Assembly: GCF_006438725.1 (NCBI RefSeq)
Contig: NZ_RCZD01000001.1
Coordinates: 248,001-312,000 of the forward strand
From: Ewingella americana
GTDB lineage: Bacteria > Pseudomonadota > Gammaproteobacteria > Enterobacterales > Enterobacteriaceae
DNA length: 64,000 nucleotides
Direction of reading: 5' to 3'
The notes beneath the pieces were generated by a model. It worked only from the letters and a program-made list of their open reading frames with translations. It was not told the DNA's origin and searched no databases. Positions 45,043-54,711 of the stretch are shown one piece after another; the stretch's first letter is position 1, and each line of letters starts with the position of its first letter. A program made the position numbers and the translations under genes.

Positions 45043-45376
45043 GGGACGCACGCATTTTAATTATTGATCTGTGAAAGGGATGCCGCTGTGCAAATCACGG
45101 CGACAATCCAATAAATCTGACCCGCCAACGGCGTATGTTTATCAATACCGACAAGGGCGACGATGGAATGTCTAACTCATTGAACATGGGTTTATTTTAT
45201 TGCTATTCGTTTCGCCTAAACAGGCACAAGAGGGTCCGCGCAGCGCAATTATTGAGCGAATTGAGACTAGCGTAAAATCTGTGGTGATTCGTCATGTGGG
45301 TGCTGTCGAGGCTCTCAGAGACTAAACACGCTGATATGGATGCGTCATTAACGGTCAGTACCGGAATGCAAAACAA

Positions 45377-45414
45377 TAAAAAAGCCGATAACCATGAAAT
45401 GGTATCGGCTCTTT
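45377..45414 (-). terminator. Rho-independent terminator after ddc
   Basis: AGCCGATAACCA and TGGTATCGGCT (45383-45410) pair around a TGAAA loop with a one-base bulge. On the minus strand the stem is followed by a TTTTTT run, making it the terminator of the dat-ddc operon. Confidence 0.85.
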
Positions 45415-45441
45415 CGCTGCGGGTGGGTGCAGAACGGGCAG

Positions 45442-46914
45442 TTAAGCGTTCAGTAACGGCTGCGCAGTGCTCTCGACCAGTGCCAGCAGGACTTTAATAT
45501 CCTCCAGGCTGACCGTTGGGTTAAGCAACGTCAGTTTCAGACAGGTGACACCGCTGTGCTCGGTAACACCGACGTTGGCACGACCAGACTCCAGCAATGC
45601 ATCGCCGATCTTCTGGTTCAGCAACCCGATGGTCGCATCGCTGCTCGCCGCCAACGACTCGGGACGGTAGCGGAACAATACGCTCGCCAGCTGCGGCCGC
45701 ATCACCAATTCCAGCGACGCCTGTTCAGTAACGTATTTCGCGACGTCCTGCGCCAGGGTCACACCGTGATCGATGATTTCAGCGTACTGCTTCTGCCCTA
45801 ACGCCTCCAGGCCCATCCACAGTTTCAACGCATCGAAACGGCGGGTGGTTTGCAAGGATTTAGACACCAGATTCGGTACGCCCTGCGCTTCATCAAATTC
45901 GGAGTTCAGGTATGCCGCCTGGTAACGCATCAGCTCATAGTGGCGCGCTTCTTTCAGCAGGAACGCGCCGCAGCTAATGGTCTGGAAGAACTGCTTGTGG
46001 AAATCCAGTGTAATGGAGTCGACTAACTCAATCCCATCCAGATAGTCACGGTATTTCTCAGACAACAACAACGCGCCGCCCCATGCTGCATCCACGTGCA
46101 CCCAGATCTGATGCTCTGCTGCAAGCTCGGCAATCGCACGCAGCGGATCGATAGCACCCGCATCGGTGGTACCTGCGGTCGCAACGATCGCCAGAATCTG
46201 TTCACCGTTGGCTTGCGCCTGTGCCAGTTTCGCGGCTAAATCGCTTACGTCCATACGGGCAAACTGATCGGTTTTCACCAACGTGACCGACTGATAACCC
46301 AGTCCAAGTAACGCCATGTTCTTCTGCACCGAGAAATGCGCATTTTCAGAACAAAAGACTTTCATCTTTCTCAGGTTACCCACCAGACCGTCTTGCTGGA
46401 TAGAGTGTCCCTGACGGGCGAAGAAAGCGTCGCGCGCCAACATCAGCCCCATCAGGTTACTCTGGGTGCCACCGCTGGTGAACACGCCTGCATCGCCAGC
46501 CTGATAGCCGACCTGAGTACGCAGCCATTCAATCAGTTTCATCTCGATGATGGTGGCTGACGGACTTTGATCCCAGGAGTCCATGCTCTGGTTGGTGGCG
46601 TTAATCAACACTTCAGCGGCCTGGCTTATCACCAGGCTCGGGCAATGCAAATGCGCGACGCACTGTGGGTGATGCACCGACAGGCTGTCTTTTAAAAAGT
46701 ACTCAATCGCGCGTTCAATCGCGGCCTGGTTGCCCAGCCCCTGCGGATTAAAATCAAGCGTTATGCGTTCACGCAATTCAGCAACGGTTTTACCCTGATA
46801 CATCTCAGGTTGTTGCAGCCACTGCACGACAGCTTCGCTACTTTGTGCAATCGCCTGCTGGTAAGCCTCAGTGCTTTGCACTGAGGCTGCCAGAATCGGG
46901 TTTAACTCGGACAT
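45442..46914 (-). CDS. ddc: L-2,4-diaminobutyrate decarboxylase
   Basis: A 490-residue PLP-dependent group II decarboxylase. The cofactor lysine is in TLDFHKQFFQT (about residue 310), the PLP-binding aspartate and histidine in HVDAAWGGALLLS, and the N-terminal part has the HCPSLVISQAAEVL and GVFTSGGTQSNLMGLMLAR segments. It decarboxylates L-2,4-diaminobutyrate to 1,3-diaminopropane. It follows dat by nine bases on the same strand, the usual dat-ddc operon of Acinetobacter and several enterobacteria. A terminator lies directly downstream. Confidence 0.93.
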   Translation of the reverse strand: MSELNPILAASVQSTEAYQQAIAQSSEAVVQWLQQPEMYQGKTVAELRERITLDFNPQGLGNQAAIERAIEYFLKDSLSVHHPQCVAHLHCPSLVISQAAEVLINATNQSMDSWDQSPSATIIEMKLIEWLRTQVGYQAGDAGVFTSGGTQSNLMGLMLARDAFFARQGHSIQQDGLVGNLRKMKVFCSENAHFSVQKNMALLGLGYQSVTLVKTDQFARMDVSDLAAKLAQAQANGEQILAIVATAGTTDAGAIDPLRAIAELAAEHQIWVHVDAAWGGALLLSEKYRDYLDGIELVDSITLDFHKQFFQTISCGAFLLKEARHYELMRYQAAYLNSEFDEAQGVPNLVSKSLQTTRRFDALKLWMGLEALGQKQYAEIIDHGVTLAQDVAKYVTEQASLELVMRPQLASVLFRYRPESLAASSDATIGLLNQKIGDALLESGRANVGVTEHSGVTCLKLTLLNPTVSLEDIKVLLALVESTAQPLLNA

Positions 46915-46923
46915 CGCGATCGT

Positions 46924-48318
46924 TTACTCCACTGAGACAGGTTTAAGGCCAGCGCCTAACAGCGCCTGCTCAAACTTATCCAGGAAAATACCCAGCTCAT
47001 CGTTAGTGATCAGCAAGGAAGGCAGCAGGCGCAGAACGCAACCATTACGGCCGCCACGTTCCAGAATCAGCCCTGCTTCGAAGCATTTTTTCTGCAACAG
47101 TGCGGACAACTCGCCATCAGCCGGGTAGCAACCCATGTGATCCTGCGCTTCATTTGGTTTAACCATCTCAATGCCGATCATTAGGCCAAGACCACGCACA
47201 TTACCTATGACCGGATAACGTTTTTGCAGCTCAGCCAGCTTGCCTTTCAGCCATTCGCCCTGAACAGCCACTTTGTCAGCAATATTGTGATCTTTAAGAT
47301 GTTGCAGGGTGGTCAGGCCGGTTGCCATCGCCAGTTGGTTACCGCGGAATGTCCCGGTATGGTGGCCAGGTGCCCAGGCATCAAACTGTTTCTTAATACC
47401 CAATACCGCCAGCGGTAAACCACCGCCGATCGCTTTGGACATGACGATGATGTCAGGCTCAATACCCGCATGTTCGAAGGCGAACAATTTACCCGTACGG
47501 CAGAAGCCAGCCTGAACCTCATCAATGATCAACAGAATACCGTGTTCCTGAGTCACTTTGCGGATACGCTGCAACCATTCAACCGGTGCAGGGTTAACAC
47601 CGCCTTCACCCTGAACGGCTTCGAGAATGACCGCAGCAGGTTTGCGCACACCACTTTCGACGTCATTAATCAAATTTTCGAAGTAATAGGTCAATGCTTT
47701 GACGCCCGCTTCACCACCAATGCCCAGCGGGCAGCGGTATAGGTGCGGGTAAGGCATAAACTGGACTTCAGGCATCATACCGTTGACGGCTTCTTTCGGT
47801 GACAGGTTACCTGTCACTGCCAGCGCGCCATGCGTCATACCGTGATAGCCGCCTGAGAAGCTGATGATGCCGGAGCGGCCGGTGTATTTTTTTGCCAGTT
47901 TCAGCGCAGCTTCAACCGCATCGGCGCCCGATGGCCCGGTGAATTGCAGGCAATACTCTTTACCCTGTCCTGGCAATATAGAAAGCAAATATTCAGAGAA
48001 CTGATCTTTCAACGGGGTTGTCAGATCCAGTGTATGTAACGGCAAGCCGCTGGTAATGACATTTTGGATGCTTTGCAGCACGTCAGGATGGTTATGTCCA
48101 AGCGCCAGCGTTCCCGCACCAGCAAGGCAGTCAAGATATTGATTATTCTCAACGTCGGTGATCCAAACGCCCTGGGCTTTCGCAATGGCTAACGGCAACT
48201 TGCGTGGATAACTCCTAACATTCGATTCAAATTCAGCTTGTCTCGCCAAATAGGTTTCATTGTTTCCATGTAATGAATTCGCACCTAAATTATCAATACG
48301 GACTTTATCCGTCATCAT
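46924..48318 (-). CDS. dat: L-2,4-diaminobutyrate:2-oxoglutarate aminotransferase
   Basis: A 464-residue class III PLP aminotransferase. The motifs are [49 protein letters not shown] and [11 protein letters not shown] with the cofactor lysine. It makes L-2,4-diaminobutyrate from aspartate semialdehyde with glutamate as amino donor, feeding the decarboxylase encoded next. The start is set at the tandem ATG codons 48318/48315, preceded by AGGAGAG; a longer frame reading upstream to 48426 gives a sequence unlike the family. No siderophore genes lie nearby, so 1,3-diaminopropane is the likely end product. Confidence 0.92.
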   Translation of the reverse strand: MMTDKVRIDNLGANSLHGNNETYLARQAEFESNVRSYPRKLPLAIAKAQGVWITDVENNQYLDCLAGAGTLALGHNHPDVLQSIQNVITSGLPLHTLDLTTPLKDQFSEYLLSILPGQGKEYCLQFTGPSGADAVEAALKLAKKYTGRSGIISFSGGYHGMTHGALAVTGNLSPKEAVNGMMPEVQFMPYPHLYRCPLGIGGEAGVKALTYYFENLINDVESGVRKPAAVILEAVQGEGGVNPAPVEWLQRIRKVTQEHGILLIIDEVQAGFCRTGKLFAFEHAGIEPDIIVMSKAIGGGLPLAVLGIKKQFDAWAPGHHTGTFRGNQLAMATGLTTLQHLKDHNIADKVAVQGEWLKGKLAELQKRYPVIGNVRGLGLMIGIEMVKPNEAQDHMGCYPADGELSALLQKKCFEAGLILERGGRNGCVLRLLPSLLITNDELGIFLDKFEQALLGAGLKPVSVE

Positions 48319-49041
48319 ATCTCTCCTACAACTGGGGTTATCGCTAACACCGAAGTTGAATAATTGAATTAAAAAAGTAACTACCATGAGAAAATCGCGG
48401 CCAATATATGGCTTTTTTGCCCCCACCTCAATAATTTATTTTGTATGGAATTGTTTACTGTTTTTCATACGAATCAATATGTTGCTGATTTAACGAGCGA
48501 TCATGCTACCAACGGCGTGTTACGTAGTCATTAATAGTGGTCGAATCATGCAATTACCCGCGAAGAAAAGGCTGCTGCACGGGGACTTCCCGGCGAAAAA
48601 AGTCACCAGGCTGGCTGCAACAGATCCCGCAATACCGGGCAAAATGCCTTGTCGCTGGAAGATGCATCGCCCGGACGATGAACAACGGAGAAATTGATCA
48701 TCAGCGGGCATGCGTCGGCCATCTCACCAAACCGAAATTATGCCCCACGTACCGACAAACTACCCAGACAGTATCCATGACAAAAACATATCGGGTTGGA
48801 CCAGCATCTTCCGTGACCCTGCTGAACATCAACAACATTAGTTATGGTTAAATAATCCGTATGTAATTATTAATCCATAGTTACAGACGAATGAACCCAC
48901 CTGAGTTAAAATTATGTACGCAATTAACGCTTCTTATTGGGTAATACGTTAGCCTGTTCAGTAAATTACTGGTGATATAGGAAAATATTTAGGTTGTAAG
49001 AATATAAAGGCCACAAAACCACCAGAATAAGGATATTCGTC
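48319..49041. other. Non-coding region before the first AT-rich LysR gene
   Basis: About 720 bases. The right half becomes AT-rich and marks the beginning of a low-GC stretch that runs to about 52.2 kb. Short open frames around 48503-48851 have no ribosome site and give implausible proteins. Confidence 0.45.
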
Positions 49042-49947
49042 ATGGAGCATGACAAAAACAATAGGACTTTTTTGGATCGTTTACACATTTTTGATGTGGT
49101 AATGAAGCGCAGAAGCATGACAGAAGCAGCAATATCACTCAATATGACGCCATCAAGAGTCAGTATGGCGATGAAGAAATTAAGGGAGCTATATTCAGAC
49201 CCTCTATTCATTCGCAAAAAAAATGTTCTTGAGCCCACTGAATTCGCCAGAATTTTACATCGGGAAATACAGCATAACCTGCAAAAAAGTAATATCACGA
49301 ATGAATTACAGATCATTGATAGTGATCAAAATCAGCTGCTTATTTCATGTTCGCCGCATATTGCAACGAATGTGATCCCTTTGGCATTTCAGCTTATTCA
49401 AGAGTTACCGCTCATTTCCATGAAACACATTGACTTACCCATGTCAAGGAAAGACCACACCAAACTTCTGATAGACAATGCAGTAGATATTATTTTCGAT
49501 TATACTCCTGTTGACCACCCTGATATATTTTTCAGAAGACTGTTCAAGGAAGAATATTGTATTGTTTGTTATAACAATCACCCACGTCTTTCTCATTCAA
49601 TTAGCCTGAAAGAGTATACTCAGGAAACTCACGCAGTGTTAGAAACCCCGTCAAGCCACGAGAGAAAAAGTGATTACAGTCAACACATTCATAATGAAGA
49701 TAAAATAATTGGTTTTTGCAGCCACTACTATTTGGATCTACTTGCCGTTGTCGAAGTCAGCGATATGATCTGCACCTTGCCGCAGAATATTTATCTCAAG
49801 TTGCGCGCTTCATTCAATGTTAAATCATTAAACTATAACTTTAACCTTGGATTCAAAAAACCCAGTCTCTATATGAGCTATTTGAAAGAGTTGAAAAAAT
49901 CCAAATACAAAAGCATTCTTCTTAAGAAGATGGAAAAGATGCGCTAA
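49042..49947 (+). CDS. LysR-type regulator, AT-rich
   Basis: A 301-residue LysR-family protein with HTH at about residues 10-65 (VVMKRRSMTEAAISLNMTPSRVSMAMKKL in two parts) and the usual ILHREIQHNLQ linker helix and substrate-binding domain. Its coding sequence is clearly more AT-rich than the genes to its left, suggesting acquired DNA. It has AAGGATATTCG upstream of the ATG. It converges on a second LysR gene, and a fimbrial operon lies beyond that. Control of the fimbriae is possible but not shown. Confidence 0.85.
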   Translation: MEHDKNNRTFLDRLHIFDVVMKRRSMTEAAISLNMTPSRVSMAMKKLRELYSDPLFIRKKNVLEPTEFARILHREIQHNLQKSNITNELQIIDSDQNQLLISCSPHIATNVIPLAFQLIQELPLISMKHIDLPMSRKDHTKLLIDNAVDIIFDYTPVDHPDIFFRRLFKEEYCIVCYNNHPRLSHSISLKEYTQETHAVLETPSSHERKSDYSQHIHNEDKIIGFCSHYYLDLLAVVEVSDMICTLPQNIYLKLRASFNVKSLNYNFNLGFKKPSLYMSYLKELKKSKYKSILLKKMEKMR

Positions 49948-50064
49948 GGAAATTATATTATCGTCTCAACAATAATAAGTCATTTAAATGCGTGGACCCA
50001 CATGAGAACCCGGCCAGAAAAAGCACCGAGATTAACCTGTTGTTTTTCTATAATCGCAAAAATG

Positions 50065-50997
50065 CTACACGAGTTCTTTTAGCGTATTCATTATTTTCAA
50101 CAACGCCACAAAACTTGGGTTTTTCAGCGAACTTTTATTGTAGGTCATATATAAAGGAACTGGCTCAGGGACGAAATCACATTCAAGAATTTTAATATTG
50201 AAACTGTGACTAAACTTCTCGGCGAACCATCGTGGAATAAATCCAACCACATTAGACTTCTCAATAATGGAAGTATTAGCAATAATTGAACTGCTGCTAA
50301 AGAAAAAGTCACGATGTCCGAAGAAATCTAAAATGCCATTTTGCATGCGTTTTACGCCTTCAGAACCCGCGTTCAAAAAAGTAAAACTCTCATGATTAAT
50401 ATCCTCCGCCCTCAACCTGGTCCCCAGCCGCGGGTGCTCCTTACGGCATACGGGTACAGGGTATTCAGTCAAATAGACTTCAGTTACCGTTGAGAAGTTG
50501 TAATACGGTTTGCTATCAAAAATAATATCCGCTTTGCGGTAAATCAAAACATCCTCGACAGAGTCAATAAGCGCATCCGAGTTTATATGGCTAATTTCAC
50601 AATTTAGCTGATCCTCCAGGATTTTGGCACAAATGTCTGGCAGTAAACGCATTGCCGCATAGGGTGTGGAGTGTATAACAAATTTGCTTTTTGTACTTGT
50701 GTCCGAAAAATAGTCGAGGCTGTTAATCAGTTGACTAAAACCGTCACTCAGATGAATGTGCAAATTCTCAGCAACCGTCGTGGCGACCAGCCCCTTACCT
50801 TCACGAATAAATAATGGATCGGCAAAATAGCTACGAAGCCTGCTCAGTGACTGACTCACGGCTGAAGGGCTGACACTTAACAACGCAGCGGCCTTGGAGA
50901 CACTCTTGTGAATGAAAATGGCCTCGAAATTCAGCAACAGGTTTAAATCGAAACCTTTGATTTTTGCGATACTCGCGATAAGTGAATTGTTTGACAT
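50065..50997 (-). CDS. LysR-type regulator, AT-rich, divergent from fimbrial operon
   Basis: A 310-residue LysR-family protein. The HTH (FEAIFIHKSVSKAAALLSVS, then PSAVSQSLSRLRSYFADPLF) and the two-lobed effector domain are clear. It is AT-rich like the LysR gene it converges with. It is divergent from the fimbrial pilin gene across 539 non-coding bases that contain a strong palindrome, so it is the best candidate for a local fimbrial regulator. The effector is unknown. Confidence 0.87.
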   Translation of the reverse strand: MSNNSLIASIAKIKGFDLNLLLNFEAIFIHKSVSKAAALLSVSPSAVSQSLSRLRSYFADPLFIREGKGLVATTVAENLHIHLSDGFSQLINSLDYFSDTSTKSKFVIHSTPYAAMRLLPDICAKILEDQLNCEISHINSDALIDSVEDVLIYRKADIIFDSKPYYNFSTVTEVYLTEYPVPVCRKEHPRLGTRLRAEDINHESFTFLNAGSEGVKRMQNGILDFFGHRDFFFSSSSIIANTSIIEKSNVVGFIPRWFAEKFSHSFNIKILECDFVPEPVPLYMTYNKSSLKNPSFVALLKIMNTLKELV

Positions 50998-51536
50998 TTA
51001 ATCGCCTGATTTGATTGATGTTTTCTATTAAACCCTGATGAAACTTAAAGGTAATAACGTATTTTTGATAATTATAGCAGAAGAAATCGAGCATCACTTT
51101 AAACGCTCTGAAGATTTACTCTTTGAAATCAGTCATCTAACAACGAAATACTTTTGTATTACTTTTAATCCGATAAGCTGCTACATGCGAACGGTAACCG
51201 TAGATACCCCTCATCCGCACGAGAGTATAGGTAGAAGATTTCTACCTGATAGTATTTATCATATCAAGTAATAAACCAGAAATGCAGCTGCAATATTTTA
51301 GCGTCGTTATCCCTCTGAGTTGTTAATGTCAAAGATTTAGATTTAAAACAATAAACCCAATATATTTTATAAAAAATTATCTTATCACCAAAATAATTAA
51401 CATAAGCAATGCTTAAAAATGATTTAAGCATAAATATATTCCGTTATGGATATAATCCCACTTTAATGATGGGCAAGCTGGATTATTAGACCTGACTATC
51501 AACACGAAATTAATCAAATCATTTTTAAGGTGGTTT
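50998..51536. promoter_or_regulatory. AT-rich divergent region upstream of the fimbrial operon
   Basis: 539 AT-rich non-coding bases between a LysR gene and the pilin gene. The clear element is a 9-base-arm palindrome at 51409. H-NS-type silencing would be expected for such DNA. I found no long inverted repeats of the kind that flank an invertible fimbrial switch and no recombinase gene nearby. Confidence 0.45.
51409..51431. promoter_or_regulatory. Palindrome upstream of the pilin gene
   Basis: Arms ATGCTTAAA (51409-51417) and TTTAAGCAT (51423-51431) are a perfect inverted repeat around AATGA, and a shorter overlapping repeat AAGC-AAT-GCTT precedes it. It lies about 105 bases before the pilin start, a position suitable for an operator of the divergent LysR protein. 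Confidence 0.45.
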
Positions 51537-52082
51537 ATGAAAATAAAAACGTTAGCATTAATGACTGTCTGCCTTTCCCCTGTGTCCTCATTTGCCTCTG
51601 ATGGTGACATTACTTTCAATGGTGAAGTGACGGCAGCCTCTTGTAGCCTGAAAGGTTTTAACAACGGCACAACCACGACTGGCGAAATAATGACGCTGTC
51701 CAATGTGACACCTCAGTCCTTCACAGAAAACAGCGGTTATGCGGGCATGCAGGATTTCACCATTGATCTGAAAGAATGCAATATCACCACGATCAAAAAT
51801 GCCCAGGTGGCATTTAGCGGGTCGCCTGACAGCGCGGATAACTCCATTTTAAGCAACATCGCGACAGCGACCCCGGCAACAGGTGTTGGCGTCGCTATTT
51901 TGGAAAGTAACGGGACTACGCTGGTTGATATCAACGGGGGTACACCGTCTAATGCTCAGGCACTGGTTGAAGGTGACAACGCATTGAAGTTTAAAGTTGC
52001 CTATAAAGCGAATAGTACAACACCCGCTGTAACTGCCGGTAAAGTGAGCGCCAAGACTTTTATTGATATTACATATAACTGA
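51537..52082 (+). CDS. Type 1-family fimbrial major pilin
   Basis: A 181-residue secreted pilin. The signal peptide covers residues 1-20 (cleavage SSFA/SDG). The mature protein has the conserved cysteine pair (AASCSLKG and LKECNITT) and ends FIDITYN with the penultimate tyrosine recognised by periplasmic chaperones. It would polymerise by donor-strand exchange into a pilus rod. TAAGGTGG precedes the ATG. It starts a four-gene operon with usher, chaperone and adhesin. Confidence 0.92.
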   Translation: MKIKTLALMTVCLSPVSSFASDGDITFNGEVTAASCSLKGFNNGTTTTGEIMTLSNVTPQSFTENSGYAGMQDFTIDLKECNITTIKNAQVAFSGSPDSADNSILSNIATATPATGVGVAILESNGTTLVDINGGTPSNAQALVEGDNALKFKVAYKANSTTPAVTAGKVSAKTFIDITYN

Positions 52083-52146
52083 CATTGCCGAAAATATTTT
52101 TAACATTTTCAATGTTTATTAATTATTAATAAAAAGCAGGCCATCT

Positions 52147-54702
52147 GTGAACAGAAATCATTTATCCTTAATAATGAAAACTTTCATTTTTTCGCCTGCT
52201 TTTTTTAGTCTCCCCTCCTATGCAACGGAAAACCAGCCAGCACCAGACAATGGCGAGGCGGCCTTTGACGTGGATTTTTTGCGCAAAGATACACAGGTTA
52301 TTCCTCAACAATTTTATCATCCCAAAGACGTCACTCCCGGAATTAAAACAGCGGATATTGTTTTAAATGGACACACGTTATTTAAAACAAAAGTCGAGTT
52401 TATTACGCTTAAAGAAAGCAACAGTGCCTCTCCTTGTTTAACACAAGCATTATTGCATCAGTTGGGTCTGGATCATCATCTTGAAGAGCTGACAAAAGCC
52501 GGTAATGAAGTGTGCTATGACCTGTTATCCAAATGGCCTGACGCCAAAATTCAATACGATGACGCGATGCAGCAATTGCTGATCTCGGCACCGCAAGCTG
52601 CGATGAACGTCGCCAGCCAGAGTGAAATGATTGACCCGTCGTTATGGGATAACGGCGTCAATGCACTGCGCATGAGCTATTCCGGCTATGTTTATCATAC
52701 AGATAACCATGGTTCCAATTCAGATTCGTCAGGCAGCGATACGGCGTATCTTAGCCTGAACTCCGGTCTTAATCTCGGTAGTTGGCGTTTCTACAGTTTC
52801 GATACTTTCAATAAATCTGACACAGGCTGGGAGCAAAATCATGACCGCGCTTATGCCGAACGAGACCTGGCCTCACTGGTTTCACGGTTTACCGTCGGGG
52901 ATGTGTATGCCAATACCTCAAGTGACGTTTTGGGGATTTTACCCGTTCGCGGTATGACGCTGGAAACCAACAACCAGATGCTGCCATCAGGCACCTTTAG
53001 CTATTCACCGGTCATCCGCGGCGTGGCGCGAAGTAATGCCCGGGTGGTGATCCGCCAGCGTGGCAACATTATTTACAGCAAGACCGTATCACCCGGCAGC
53101 TTTGCCATCACCGACCTGACGAATGGCCAGATTGGCGCTGATTTGGCCGTAACAGTAGAAGAAAGTGACGGCAGCCAACAGCAGTTTACGGTGCCCTACA
53201 CCTCTTTGCCGAACATGCTCAGACCCGGCACCTGGCGCTACAGCCTGAGCGGTGGCCGTTATCGTGATAACGGGCTGTTCTATCAACCCTTAGTCGCGCA
53301 AGGTAGCCTGCAATATGGCTGGGACAAACTCACCCTGAGCGACTTAGTGGTCACCGGCGAGGGCTATCAGTCCATGGCCCTGAGCAGCGCATTCAATCTG
53401 GGTTCCCTCGGCAGTGTTTCCCTTGACTGGGCACTGGAACGTCATCAATCCGTTGCAGAGGTCCGCCCCGATGACGCTGACCAGACAGCCGCCCGGAACG
53501 TGGGTGACAGTGGCCGGGCGCTGCGCCTGCTTTACGCGCGACGTTTTGATGTCACCGATACATCATTACAGCTGATGGGGTTTCGCTATCAAAGTGCTGA
53601 CTTTATGGATTTCCCCGAATATGCCGGGTGGCGCTGGGGTAACGATAACAGTCATCATCACCGTAAAAATGAAGTTCAGGCCACGGTAAATCAGGGATTA
53701 GGTCATTTCGGCAACGGCTATCTGACATTACAGCGCGATACTTATTATGATTCGAGCGTAGCAAACACCTCGTTAACCCTCGGCTACAGTTTCAATATAC
53801 GGGCAGTCAATGTCAGCATGAACTATAGCTATCAGGCCAATACCGGGGACGACTCTTTCTCAGGAAATAGCCCAGACCGGCAGCTGTCGTTGAATTTTTC
53901 CGTACCGCTGGATATGGGCGAAAGACGTAGCCGCAATCTCTCATTCAGCACGACCAGCAGTAATCATTCTGGTGATGCACAGATGGCGACGGTATCCGGA
54001 ACTGAACTGGATAGCGCGATGAATTACGCCCTGTCGGCACAGCATGACAGCAGTGGTTACTCGCCGTCGGCGTCGGTGGCCTATCGCAACAGCATGGCCA
54101 ATATGAATGCCAGCGCCAGTGCCAGCCAGGGTAGCAACCAGTATTCGGCGGGGATTTCCGGGGGGATCGTGGCATATAACCACGGCGTGGTGTTATCCCA
54201 GCAGATGGGGGATACCATCGCCATCATCGAAACGCCTGGCGCAAAAAATATCAGAGTGGAAGGCCAGCCAGGCGTATCCACCAACCGGTGGGGACGTGCC
54301 GTAGTACCGTCAATTTCACCCTACCGGGACAACGCGTTGTCGTTGGATACGCGTTACGCGGCGGATAATGTAGAACTGATTGACGGTGGGGAAAACGTGA
54401 TCCCCACCCACGGTGCGGTAGTCGTTCGTCGCTTCCAAACCAAAGTCGGCCGCCGCGCGATAGTGATGCTATCACTGCCCGACGGCAAGCCAGCCCCTTT
54501 CGGGGCAAGTGCATGGCAAGGGAAAGAACAGGTCGGCATGGTCGCCGATAACGGATTGTTGTATCTCAACGGCATCCTGGCCGAAGGCGACACGACACTG
54601 CACGTGACACTGGAGAATGACACCCAATGCCAGTTCGAATTACCGGTCACTAAAGGTCCGTCAGACCCGTGGTATCAACAAGTTAATGCGGTTTGTCGCT
54701 AA
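52147..54702 (+). CDS. Fimbrial outer-membrane usher
   Basis: An 851-residue usher of the FimD/PapC family. It has an N-terminal signal peptide, the N-terminal domain AFDVDFLRKDTQ, the plug region GMTLETNNQMLPSGTFSYSP in the early barrel, RGYVxx-type repeats further on, and a C-terminal domain ending in cysteines (NDTQCQFELPV and VNAVCR). The start is a GTG at 52147 with weak AGCAGG upstream; an ATG 27 bases later is an alternative. The gene comes before the chaperone gene, as in pap-type and ybg-type operons. Confidence 0.93.
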   Translation: MNRNHLSLIMKTFIFSPAFFSLPSYATENQPAPDNGEAAFDVDFLRKDTQVIPQQFYHPKDVTPGIKTADIVLNGHTLFKTKVEFITLKESNSASPCLTQALLHQLGLDHHLEELTKAGNEVCYDLLSKWPDAKIQYDDAMQQLLISAPQAAMNVASQSEMIDPSLWDNGVNALRMSYSGYVYHTDNHGSNSDSSGSDTAYLSLNSGLNLGSWRFYSFDTFNKSDTGWEQNHDRAYAERDLASLVSRFTVGDVYANTSSDVLGILPVRGMTLETNNQMLPSGTFSYSPVIRGVARSNARVVIRQRGNIIYSKTVSPGSFAITDLTNGQIGADLAVTVEESDGSQQQFTVPYTSLPNMLRPGTWRYSLSGGRYRDNGLFYQPLVAQGSLQYGWDKLTLSDLVVTGEGYQSMALSSAFNLGSLGSVSLDWALERHQSVAEVRPDDADQTAARNVGDSGRALRLLYARRFDVTDTSLQLMGFRYQSADFMDFPEYAGWRWGNDNSHHHRKNEVQATVNQGLGHFGNGYLTLQRDTYYDSSVANTSLTLGYSFNIRAVNVSMNYSYQANTGDDSFSGNSPDRQLSLNFSVPLDMGERRSRNLSFSTTSSNHSGDAQMATVSGTELDSAMNYALSAQHDSSGYSPSASVAYRNSMANMNASASASQGSNQYSAGISGGIVAYNHGVVLSQQMGDTIAIIETPGAKNIRVEGQPGVSTNRWGRAVVPSISPYRDNALSLDTRYAADNVELIDGGENVIPTHGAVVVRRFQTKVGRRAIVMLSLPDGKPAPFGASAWQGKEQVGMVADNGLLYLNGILAEGDTTLHVTLENDTQCQFELPVTKGPSDPWYQQVNAVCR

Positions 54703-54711
54703 ACAGAGAAA

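Larger units (their letters stand above)
44955..45441. other. Non-coding region between the EAL gene and ddc
   Basis: About 490 bases with no supported gene. It holds the sigma28-type promoter of the EAL gene at its left end and the ddc terminator at its right end, both listed separately. Confidence 0.5.

Noticed and set aside
45384-45391. GCCGATAA on the plus strand, a perfect sigma28 -10
   Set aside because: It is part of the stem of the ddc terminator and has no -35 at the right distance or plus-strand gene downstream.
45294-45497. 67-codon plus-strand frame through the ddc terminator
   Set aside because: It runs through the terminator hairpin and into ddc on the opposite strand, so it is a chance frame.
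48537-48851. 104-codon plus-strand frame after dat
   Set aside because: Residue composition is rich in Cys, Arg and Thr in an implausible pattern, and no ribosome site is present.
51038-51271. 77-codon plus-strand frame before the pilin gene
   Set aside because: No ribosome site, no recognisable protein, and it overlaps the promoter side of the divergent LysR gene.
50998-51536. Invertible (phase-variable) fimbrial promoter
   Set aside because: No pair of separated inverted repeats flanking a promoter and no tyrosine recombinase gene in the window.
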